A stretch of DNA of 23,744 nt, from contig CAZUAH010000188.1 of the NCBI GenBank assembly GCA_964617665.1, forward strand, positions 1-23,744, written 5' to 3'. The stretch is from JADHUC01 sp964617665 (GTDB lineage: Bacteria; Planctomycetota; Planctomycetia; Pirellulales; Pirellulaceae). Under the pieces are notes generated by a model. It was not told where the DNA came from, made no database searches, and saw only the letters and a list, made by a program, of their open reading frames with translations. Both the position numbers and the translations under genes were made by a program. Of this stretch, positions 15,997-22,002 are shown piece after piece. Position 1 is the first letter of the stretch. Each line of letters opens with the position of its first letter.

Positions 15997-16123
15997 GTAG
16001 GCCGGGCCGAGCAACTGCCGGAACTTCGGCCTCGTCAATTGGCGTTGCTGACGGCCCACGTTGTCAAAGCGATTAAGCCGGTTTGCGCCGTTCCGGTAAG
16101 GATTCGGCCTCGGTCCGGCCTAC
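15997..16123. repeat. 127-bp inverted-repeat element, family D
   Basis: The terminal arms 15997-16011 (GTAGGCCGGGCCGAG) and 16109-16123 are inverted copies with 14 of 15 matches. Inside, a GCCGGAACTTCGGCCTCG segment near the left end has a related version near the right end. Repeats that begin GTAGGCCGG and end CCGGCCTAC are, from memory, common between genes in planctomycetes. No coding potential. Confidence 0.65.
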
Positions 16124-16237
16124 GCGTGGGCAACTGAGGATAGTGTCTTAGCGGCCAAGCCCGCCCTGCGGTCGTGGAGGGTTCAGGAAATCCCTCCTCT
16201 CAATCTGCCGCCAACTTTCCACAACGGCATCTGGTCT

Positions 16238-16243
16238 TATAAT
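16238..16243 (+). promoter_or_regulatory. Possible -10 element for trxB
   Basis: A perfect TATAAT lies 51 bp before the trxB start codon in an otherwise GC-rich spacer. No good TTGACA-like partner is found 16-18 bases upstream (CTTTCC is at the expected place), so this is only suggestive. Confidence 0.25.
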
Positions 16244-16279
16244 GGTGCCTTACTTGAAACGTGGAGGATCCCACTACGG

Positions 16280-16287
16280 AAAGGAGG
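16280..16287 (+). promoter_or_regulatory. Strong ribosome-binding site deciding the trxB GTG start
   Basis: AAAGGAGG ends six bases before a GTG at 16294. The open frame could extend upstream to a GTG at 16261, but that codon lies before this site and adds 11 residues ahead of the FAD-binding strand. The site therefore fixes the start at 16294. Confidence 0.8.
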
Positions 16288-16293
16288 CACGAG

Positions 16294-17352
16294 GTGCCCG
16301 AGAAAGTCGTTATCATCGGCAGCGGACCGGCTGGTTGGTCTGCCGCCATCTATGCCGCACGAGCAAACCTTAGCCCATTGTTGTTCGAGGGCACACCGCA
16401 ACAGGAAATGATCCCGTTGGGCCAATTGGCCTTTACCACCGAAGTGGAGAACTTCGCTGGTTTTCCGGCTGGAGATATTCGGTCTTTTGTCGAGAGCGCC
16501 GTCGACACGTCCCGTCACTGGAACCTACCGCCTGTGCCAAAAGGGCACGAAAAAGACGGGCGACCGCACTATGCGGTGCAAGGCGTCGAGTTGATGGAAT
16601 TGATGAAGCAGCAGGCGTTGAACTTCGGCACCCGCGTCGTCGGCGATGATATCGTCGATGTGGATTTTCAGTCTCGGCCGCTGAAGGTAATACCGGCTTC
16701 GGAAGAACCGGTCGACACGCATACCGTGATCATCGCCACCGGCGCACGCGCGAACTACTTGGGATTGCCGTCGGAGGAGCGATTCAAGAACCTCGGCGTC
16801 AGTGCTTGCGCCGTGTGCGACGGAGCGCTGCCACGTTTTCGGAGCGGAGCGGTGGCAGTGGTTGGTGGTGGCGACGCGGCCGTCGAGGAGGCCACCTATC
16901 TGACGGCCTTTGCCCCAAAGGTCTATCTTATCCATCGACGTGATGAATTGCGTGCGTCGAAGGTCATGCAGCAACGGGCCTTTGATAATGAAAAGGTCGA
17001 GGTTCTCTGGAGTTGCGTCGTAGACGAAGTGCTTGGTAACGACGAAGACGGCGTCACGGGCATCCGGCTGCGGAGCACGAAGGACGATTCAACGAAGGAA
17101 TGGGAAATCGCCGGGATGTTCGTGTCTGTCGGCCACACGCCGAATACGGCATTTGTGAAAGACAAACTAGATCTTAGCGATAAAGGCTATGTCAAGTGGA
17201 CGACGCCGTTCCGCACATACACTAGCGTCGAAGGCGTATTCGCCGCGGGCGACGTGGCCGACGACTACTATCGCCAAGCCATCACTTCCGCTGGTACTGG
17301 TTGCATGTCCGCGTTGGATGCCGAACGCTATTTGGCGGAAAAGGGCCTGTAG
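16294..17352 (+). CDS. trxB: Thioredoxin reductase with an internal insertion
   Basis: A 352-residue cytoplasmic FAD/NADPH flavoprotein that reduces thioredoxin. The FAD-binding GSGPAG (9-14) follows strand VVIIG. The redox-active CAVC is Cys172/Cys175. The NADPH-binding site has VVGGGDAAVEEA (about 189-200) with HRRDELRAS (214-222). The second FAD motif is FAAGDVADDYYRQA (316-329), with Asp320. Bacterial TrxB is usually about 310-320 residues. The extra length lies at about 61-93, between ENFAGFPAGD and GVELMELMKQQA, a place where most family members have only a few residues. The GTG start is fixed by AAAGGAGG six bases before it. A Tat-exported TIM-barrel gene begins 48 bp after the stop, on the same strand with its own good ribosome-binding site. 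A distant paralogue with another electron donor cannot be excluded. Confidence 0.9.
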   Translation: MPEKVVIIGSGPAGWSAAIYAARANLSPLLFEGTPQQEMIPLGQLAFTTEVENFAGFPAGDIRSFVESAVDTSRHWNLPPVPKGHEKDGRPHYAVQGVELMELMKQQALNFGTRVVGDDIVDVDFQSRPLKVIPASEEPVDTHTVIIATGARANYLGLPSEERFKNLGVSACAVCDGALPRFRSGAVAVVGGGDAAVEEATYLTAFAPKVYLIHRRDELRASKVMQQRAFDNEKVEVLWSCVVDEVLGNDEDGVTGIRLRSTKDDSTKEWEIAGMFVSVGHTPNTAFVKDKLDLSDKGYVKWTTPFRTYTSVEGVFAAGDVADDYYRQAITSAGTGCMSALDAERYLAEKGL

Positions 17353-17400
17353 CCTGGCACACACTCTCCGAATCGAGACCAATCCGTAAAGGAGCCGCTC

Positions 17401-18339
17401 ATGTCCAATCAGTCGCGACGCACGTTTCTGAGGGGCGCTGCCGGCCTTGGCGCGGCGGCGGCCGTTGCTAGTTCCGAAGCCGCTCGCAAGGTGTTCGGTG
17501 CGGAGAAGCCAGTCCGCATGAGATACTGTAAATGTAACGAGACCTTTCAGGATTGGCCTCAGGAGAAGATATTCAAGTTCATCGCCGAGTGCGGCTACGG
17601 TGGCGTGGAGATCGCTCCGTTCACCATATCGAACTACGTGACCGACATCTCGCGCAAGGAGCGTACGCAGCTTCGCAAACATGCAGACGCAGCGAACATC
17701 CGGATCGTGGGATTGCATTGGCTGCTGGCCAGGACAAAGGGGCTTCACATTACCCACCCCGATGCCGCTGTCCGCCGCAAGACAACCGAGTACCTCTGCG
17801 AATTGGCCAAGTTCTGCAGCGATCTGGGTGGTGACGTGATGGTGTTCGGGTCGCCCCAGCAGCGAAATCTCCAAGAGGACGTAAGCCGCGACCAAGGGAT
17901 GAAGTACGCCGCCGAGGTATTTCGCGGGGCAACGCCCACGCTGGAGAAGCTGGGAATCATGCTGGCCCTGGAACCATTGGGCACGGCCACCAATTTCATG
18001 GTCACGGCCGCGGACACCGTCGAGTTGGCTGAAATGGTCGATTCGCCCAACTGCAAGTTGCTGTTGGACTGCAAGGCGATGTCGACTGAATCGACGCCGA
18101 TACCCGAGTTGATTCGCAAGTACGGATCTTGGCTAATCCACTTCCACGCCAATGACGCAAATCGCCGGGGACCAGGAATGGGCGATCTGGACTTCGTGCC
18201 CATCTTCGAAGCGCTTCGCGACATCAAGTACCGCGGTTGGGTCTCGGTCGAAGTCTTTGATTACAAACCCGGGCCGGAAGCTCTGGCTCGCGAGAGCATC
18301 GAGTACATGAAGAAGGTTGAAGCGAAGGTGTTCCGATAA
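17401..18339 (+). CDS. Tat-exported sugar phosphate isomerase/epimerase-type TIM barrel
   Basis: A 312-residue protein with a twin-arginine signal, SRRTFLRGAAGLGAAAA (about 5-21), so it is predicted to fold in the cytoplasm and be exported. The rest is an AP-endonuclease-2/xylose-isomerase-like TIM barrel. Strand-end motifs supply the expected metal ligands: LALEPLG (Glu), LLLDCKAM (Asp), IHFHANDANRRGPGMGDLDF (His) and VSVEVFDYKPG (Glu). Related enzymes epimerise or isomerise sugars, including 3-keto-sugars, and inositol derivatives. The start ATG has AAAGGAG seven bases upstream. It lies 48 bp after trxB on the same strand and may be read through from it, although no functional link is obvious. 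It is only distantly similar to the TIM barrel at 20835-21797. The substrate is not known. Confidence 0.87.
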   Translation: MSNQSRRTFLRGAAGLGAAAAVASSEAARKVFGAEKPVRMRYCKCNETFQDWPQEKIFKFIAECGYGGVEIAPFTISNYVTDISRKERTQLRKHADAANIRIVGLHWLLARTKGLHITHPDAAVRRKTTEYLCELAKFCSDLGGDVMVFGSPQQRNLQEDVSRDQGMKYAAEVFRGATPTLEKLGIMLALEPLGTATNFMVTAADTVELAEMVDSPNCKLLLDCKAMSTESTPIPELIRKYGSWLIHFHANDANRRGPGMGDLDFVPIFEALRDIKYRGWVSVEVFDYKPGPEALARESIEYMKKVEAKVFR

Positions 18340-18374
18340 CAGAAGGTACGCCGAGTGGGAGGGACCGGTCACGT

Positions 18375-18493
18375 CTCGTTCTCTGGCTCCCAAGCTCCGG
18401 CTTGGGAACCTCTGGCGGCGTAACCCTGATTTGCAGCAAAGGAAGCAGAGCTTCCGGGAATTGCGTTCCCAAGCCGGAGCTTGGGAACGAGAG
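18375..18493. repeat. Paired-hairpin inverted repeat, family E, between convergent genes
   Basis: Two hairpins in opposite orientation bound the element. The left is CCCAAGC-TCCG-GCTTGGG (within 18387-18409). The right is GTTCCCAAGC-CGGA-GCTTGGGAAC (18465-18488), with ten perfect pairs. The outer ends CTCGTT and AACGAG are also inverted, so the whole can fold as one long stem or as two hairpins. It fills nearly all of the spacer between the convergent TIM-barrel and trpE genes and slightly approaches the trpE stop, so it may end transcription both ways. Very similar 'CCCAAGC...GCTTGGG' elements are, from memory, dispersed in planctomycete and other genomes. Confidence 0.8.
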
Positions 18494-18498
18494 TGGGA

Positions 18499-19998
18499 CT
18501 ACGGCGCGCCTTTCAACCGTTCCTCGGTGATTTCGATGGCTTTCAGCAGGCCGCGTGCCTTGTTCAAGGTCTCCTGATACTCGAACTCCGGCTGACTATC
18601 GGCCACTATTCCCGCACCGGCCTGCACGTAGGCCTTGTTTCCTTGGACGACGATCGTTCGCAATGCGATGCACGTGTCCATGTTGCCGTGGTAATCCAAA
18701 TGGCCCACGGCACCGGCGTAGGGGCCTCGTCGATGCGGCTCCAACTCGTCGATGATCTCCATAGCCCGGACTTTTGGGGCGCCGGAGACCGTGCCGGCAG
18801 GCAGGCATGCCTTCAGAGCGTCAAAGGCGTCTTTGCCATCTTCCAGCGTTCCGGCCACGTTGGATGTGATGTGCATGACGTGGCTATAACGCTCGATTAC
18901 CATTACATCAGACAAATCGACGGTGCCATATTTCGCGACTCGGCCAACGTCATTGCGTCCCAAGTCGACCAGCATTACGTGTTCGGCACGTTCTTTCGGA
19001 TCGGCCAACAGTTCCTCGGCTAATCGTCGATCCTCTTCTTCCGTTTCGCCCCGCTTCCGCGTTCCAGCCAGCGGTCGCACCGTCACTACGTTGTCGACCA
19101 CGCGGCACATGACTTCCGGTGAACTACCGACCAATGTAACTTCGGGCGTACGCAGGAAGAACATGAACGGACTCGGATTGACCACTCGTAACGTCCGGTA
19201 GATTTCGAACGGATCAGTTTGCAGTTCCAGTTCCAGCCGCTGGCTGATGACAACCTGAAAGATATCACCCGCTTCGATGTACTCGACGCACTTGCGAACC
19301 GCTGCCTCGAAATCGTCCTGGCGGAAGTTGGACCGGAACGCTACCGACGGCTCGCCGCCAGTAGCGATGTCGGCACAAGATAGATCCGCCCCCGGCTGAG
19401 ACAACTGGTCGATCGTGGTGTCAACACGGCCGCAGGCATCACGGTACGCCTGCTCGACATCGGATTCATCATTCAAACGAGCGGTCGCCACGACATACAT
19501 CGTCTTGCTGATGTTGTCGAACACAATCATGCGATCGTAGAAAGCGAACGAAAGATCCGGCAGTCCGCGATCGTCCTCCGGCGCGTTGGGAAGGTCTTCT
19601 ACGTACCGGACCACGTCGTAACCGGCGTATCCAACCGCGCCGCCACCAAAGGGAGGCAATTCAGGCAACAAGGCCGCCTTCGGTTCGTTCAGGAGACGTC
19701 GCAGTTCCTCCAGTGGATCCGCGGCAGTGTATTTGCGAGTTTCCTCCCCGTCGGAAACGGTGACCGTGGAACCGCTGGCGGACAGGACCAGAAACGGCTC
19801 GGCCGCCAAGAAGCTGTAGCGACCAACCTTCTCGCCGCCGATAACGCTTTCGAACAGGCACGCACTGCCACCCGAGTCGATCTTGTGAAAGGCGCTGACT
19901 GGCGTCAACGTGTCGCTGACCAGTCGCCGGTACACGGGGATCAATTGGTGGTCTTGGGCCAAACGGGAAAATGTCGTGAAGTCGGGAAAATGGCTCAT
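18499..19998 (-). CDS. trpE: Anthranilate synthase component I
   Basis: A 499-residue cytoplasmic enzyme that converts chorismate, with ammonia from a glutaminase partner, to anthranilate, the first committed step of tryptophan synthesis. The N-terminal domain carries HKIDSGGSACLFES (about 38-51); LFES corresponds to the LLES tryptophan-feedback element, so feedback inhibition is likely. The chorismate-binding domain has YIEAGDIFQVVISQRLE, NPSPFMFFLR, SSPEVM, RPLAGTRKRG, HVMLVDLGRNDVGRVA, PAGTVSGAPKVRAMEIIDELE, RGPYAGAVGHLDYHGNMD and QAGAGIVADSQPE. No glutaminase domain is fused and no trpG is in the window. The start is taken at 19998: MSHFPDF begins one base after the stop codon of the DUF1080 gene, with AAGGA about 13 bases upstream. 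A longer frame reaching 20142 is only an overlap with DUF1080. The arrangement suggests translational coupling to a sugar-metabolism gene rather than to other trp genes. Confidence 0.95.
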   Translation of the reverse strand: MSHFPDFTTFSRLAQDHQLIPVYRRLVSDTLTPVSAFHKIDSGGSACLFESVIGGEKVGRYSFLAAEPFLVLSASGSTVTVSDGEETRKYTAADPLEELRRLLNEPKAALLPELPPFGGGAVGYAGYDVVRYVEDLPNAPEDDRGLPDLSFAFYDRMIVFDNISKTMYVVATARLNDESDVEQAYRDACGRVDTTIDQLSQPGADLSCADIATGGEPSVAFRSNFRQDDFEAAVRKCVEYIEAGDIFQVVISQRLELELQTDPFEIYRTLRVVNPSPFMFFLRTPEVTLVGSSPEVMCRVVDNVVTVRPLAGTRKRGETEEEDRRLAEELLADPKERAEHVMLVDLGRNDVGRVAKYGTVDLSDVMVIERYSHVMHITSNVAGTLEDGKDAFDALKACLPAGTVSGAPKVRAMEIIDELEPHRRGPYAGAVGHLDYHGNMDTCIALRTIVVQGNKAYVQAGAGIVADSQPEFEYQETLNKARGLLKAIEITEERLKGAP

Positions 19999-19999
19999 G

Positions 20000-20659
20000 C
20001 TACTTGGACATGTCCTTGATCGAGATGTTTCTCCAGCGGACTTCGTAGGGGCCCGTGCCCTTCTTGATGCCGTGAACCTGCAGGCCGATGAAACCGCAAC
20101 ACATGTTGCTCTTTTCGTCCACCAAATCAGCCACCGGCACATCGTTGACCCAGGTCTTGATCGACTTGCCCACAGCCAAGACGCGATACTTGTTCCATTC
20201 CCCTTTCTTGAAAGCCGCAGCTGCCTTCGGATCTGAACGATCCTCGCTCAGCCAACCGGTCTTCAACGCTTCGCCGTAGATATAACCGGCGGTGCCATTG
20301 ACGGCGATTTCCACCTGTGGACCGTGCACGCGGCCGTTGTTGTACTCAGGCTTGCTCTGGGAGCGGATCTGAACACCCGAGTTGAGCCGGTCGTCGACCT
20401 TCACCTCGAACGAAAGCTCGAAATCGCTGTAGTCCTTTTCGGTGCACAGGAACGAGTTTGGACTACCTTCGGTCGTCTTGCCGAGGACCGTACCGTCTTG
20501 CACGCAATAGTCCGCCGTGCCGTTGCGCTGGACCCAGCCTTCGAGCGTCTTGCCATCGAAAAGGCAAACAAAGCCTTCCTCCGCGGCGATTGCAGGCAGC
20601 GTCATTGCGGCTAATGCAATCGCAACGATAACCACTGTCAGTCTTTGCCAGTTTCTCAT
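20000..20659 (-). CDS. Secreted DUF1080 protein (3-keto-disaccharide hydrolase family)
   Basis: A 219-residue secreted protein. The signal peptide spans about 1-25 (LTVVIVAIALAAMTLPAIAA). The body is one DUF1080 (PF06439) beta-sandwich: FVCLFDGKTLEGWVQRNGTADYCV, TKDYSDFELSFEVKVDD, NSGVQIRSQ, VHGPQVEI, GWLSEDRSD, WNKYRVLAVGKSIKTWVNDV, GFIGLQVHGI and VRWRNISIKD are all standard landmarks. Members of the family have been linked to cleavage of 3-keto-glycosides, a route in which a sugar is first oxidised at C3. The ATG at 20659 has AGAGGAG about nine bases upstream. The gene lies between a Tat-exported TIM-barrel isomerase (upstream, 175 bp away) and trpE (one base downstream). The isomerase-plus-DUF1080 pairing fits a keto-sugar pathway; the oxidoreductase that would make the keto-sugar is not in the window. 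Confidence 0.92.
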   Translation of the reverse strand: MRNWQRLTVVIVAIALAAMTLPAIAAEEGFVCLFDGKTLEGWVQRNGTADYCVQDGTVLGKTTEGSPNSFLCTEKDYSDFELSFEVKVDDRLNSGVQIRSQSKPEYNNGRVHGPQVEIAVNGTAGYIYGEALKTGWLSEDRSDPKAAAAFKKGEWNKYRVLAVGKSIKTWVNDVPVADLVDEKSNMCCGFIGLQVHGIKKGTGPYEVRWRNISIKDMSK

Positions 20660-20695
20660 GATTTGGTTCTCCTCTTGGTGTGGTTGTCTGATATC

Positions 20696-20776
20696 GTTTA
20701 ACCCCGAGCCGAAGGCGACGGCGTTTGTGGACGGCCGGATGTGCTACGACCGTCGCCTTCGGCTCGGGGGTTAAAC
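20696..20776. repeat. 81-bp inverted repeat, family B copy 2, inside an operon spacer
   Basis: Arms 20696-20721 and 20750-20776 pair throughout, except for one extra G in the right arm, around a 28-base loop. Ends read GTTTAACCCC and GGGGTTAAAC. It lies between the TIM-barrel stop (20835) and the DUF1080 start (20659), so it would be transcribed as a strong hairpin within a probable operon. On the minus strand its loop shares GTAGC and GGCCGTCC with the copy at 7455-7533. Confidence 0.87.
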
Positions 20777-20834
20777 GGGGAAGCCCGTTCCTCGGGACCA
20801 CTTGTTCTACGTCAGTAGCATCCGCAACGCAACG

Positions 20835-21797
20835 TCAGGAAACCAGCGCAAAGGCCTTTTTCATAGCAGCCGCCGTTGCGGCCATGGCTGGTTCGTTGTC
20901 CATGTCTCGCAACTTCTTGTTAAACGGTTCGGCACGTACAGGACCATCGTAGCCGATCTGAATTAGAGCCCCCAAGAAAGCCTTCAGGTCGATCACTCCG
21001 GTAGCCGCGGGCAACTCGCGTGAGCCGTCCATCTGCTCGTCCACGGGGATTCCAGCGGGTGCATCGTTCAGATCGCAAGCAACGACCTCGTCGGCGGTCA
21101 ACGACAACAAATCCTCCTTGGTCTCGTGAGCCGTGTACCAGTGCCAGCTATCCAATACGAAACCGACATTGTCTTGACCGATCTCGGCAATCAACTCCTT
21201 GGTTTCGGCCATCGTGTGGATGAAGGTGTGCCGCGAAGCGGTCCACGACGTTTTCGGCCCGACGTACTCCAGGCCGAGCCGCAGCTCGTGGTCGGCCAGT
21301 ACTTTGGCGATTTCGCCCAATCGACGAGCATGCTGTTTGAAATTCGCCACGTACGTTAGCGTGTCATGACTGGGACGCAGCCATGTATTCACTCGCGATC
21401 CTCCCACGCGTTGGACCGCCTTGGCCAGAGTGGGGAGACCCCCCAGCCCCGCACGAAATCGTTCCTCATCACGGCGAAAATCGACGGGTAGCCCGGCGGA
21501 GCCCCAGACCAGATTCTTCTCTTTCAGAGTTCCCAGCAGTTCCTCCATTTCGCCGTCGGAAAGCCGGGCCAGAGTCTGAGCGGAAGGAGCCACTGACTCG
21601 AAGCCGTACTTGTGGGCCAAGTCAATCGCCTGCGTTTGATCGGCCCGAACGCCGATCGCACCGCAAACCAGGTCCATCGTGAACTTCCGCTTCTTCTCGC
21701 TCGCGAAAGCTGTACTTCCGGAAAGGCAAACGCCTGCGGCTGACAGACTCGCGGCTACTGTCGTTCGCAGGAATCCTCTACGACTGATTTGGGTCAT
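20835..21797 (-). CDS. Tat-exported sugar phosphate isomerase/epimerase-type TIM barrel
   Basis: A 320-residue protein starting MTQISRRGFLRTTVAASLSAAG, a textbook twin-arginine signal ending near residue 30 (TAFASEK). The remainder is a xylose-isomerase-like TIM barrel: AIDLAHKYGFESVAP, LRLGLEYVGPKT (Glu ligand), VGFVLDSWHWYTAHE (Asp ligand), VVACDLNDAPAG and GPVRAEPFNKKLRD (Glu ligand). At the strand where the neighbouring family member (17401) has HFHAND, this one has CDLNDA, so the third ligand differs. Start choice: in-frame TTG, GTG and ATG codons lie at 21815, 21812 and 21806, but GGTGGAG (21807-21813) sits nine bases before the ATG at 21797, which also places the Tat motif properly. 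It is the first gene of a likely operon with DUF1080 and trpE. The substrate is probably a sugar or keto-sugar, by inference. Confidence 0.87.
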   Translation of the reverse strand: MTQISRRGFLRTTVAASLSAAGVCLSGSTAFASEKKRKFTMDLVCGAIGVRADQTQAIDLAHKYGFESVAPSAQTLARLSDGEMEELLGTLKEKNLVWGSAGLPVDFRRDEERFRAGLGGLPTLAKAVQRVGGSRVNTWLRPSHDTLTYVANFKQHARRLGEIAKVLADHELRLGLEYVGPKTSWTASRHTFIHTMAETKELIAEIGQDNVGFVLDSWHWYTAHETKEDLLSLTADEVVACDLNDAPAGIPVDEQMDGSRELPAATGVIDLKAFLGALIQIGYDGPVRAEPFNKKLRDMDNEPAMAATAAAMKKAFALVS

Positions 21798-21806
21798 GGC
21801 TGTCAT

Positions 21807-21813
21807 CTCCACC
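21807..21813 (-). promoter_or_regulatory. Ribosome-binding site setting the TIM-barrel start
   Basis: On the minus strand this reads GGTGGAG and ends nine bases before the ATG at 21797. It directly abuts the ATG at 21806, which is therefore too close to be used, and it overlaps the GTG at 21812. Confidence 0.55.
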
Positions 21814-21843
21814 AAGGGGGGCTCGAATCCGATGAAGCATTAG

Positions 21844-21872
21844 ATTCTAAGCGATTCTGTTGCGTTCTCCAA
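21844..21872 (-). promoter_or_regulatory. Possible sigma-70-type promoter for the TIM-barrel/DUF1080/trpE operon
   Basis: On the minus strand TTGGAG (21867-21872) and TAGAAT (21844-21849) are separated by exactly 17 bases, 47 bases before the start codon. The -10 matches 5 of 6 consensus bases but the -35 only 3 of 6, so chance is possible. Confidence 0.3.
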
Positions 21873-22002
21873 TCACGCACCCGCCAGCATGGTCCTTGCA
21901 TAGCATCCACAAATGAGACTAGAGTAGAGGGTATGCTTTCGCGGGTGAGGCATCCCGCGTCGACTACCGGCCAGACGATTCCTTCCAACAGACGGATACA
22001 AC

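Larger units (their letters stand above)
15931..16293. other. 363-bp intergenic region with a palindromic repeat and trxB leader
   Basis: No gene is visible here. It holds the inverted repeat at 15997-16123, a small GGAGGG/CCCTCC hairpin (16176-16197) without a T-run, a TATAAT at 16238-16243, and the strong ribosome-binding site of trxB at 16280-16287. Confidence 0.6.

Noticed and set aside
16176..16197. GGAGGG/CCCTCC hairpin as a terminator of the STAS gene
   Set aside because: It is 245 bp past the STAS stop, the stem is only six pairs, and there is no T-run.
19999..20142. N-terminal extension of trpE to 20142
   Set aside because: The added residues overlap the DUF1080 coding sequence, are basic and low in complexity, and do not resemble TrpE. 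MSHFPDF at 19998 is the natural start.
4304..20776. CRISPR array
   Set aside because: The repeats are large palindromes of different families, thousands of bases apart, with no regular spacers and no cas genes.
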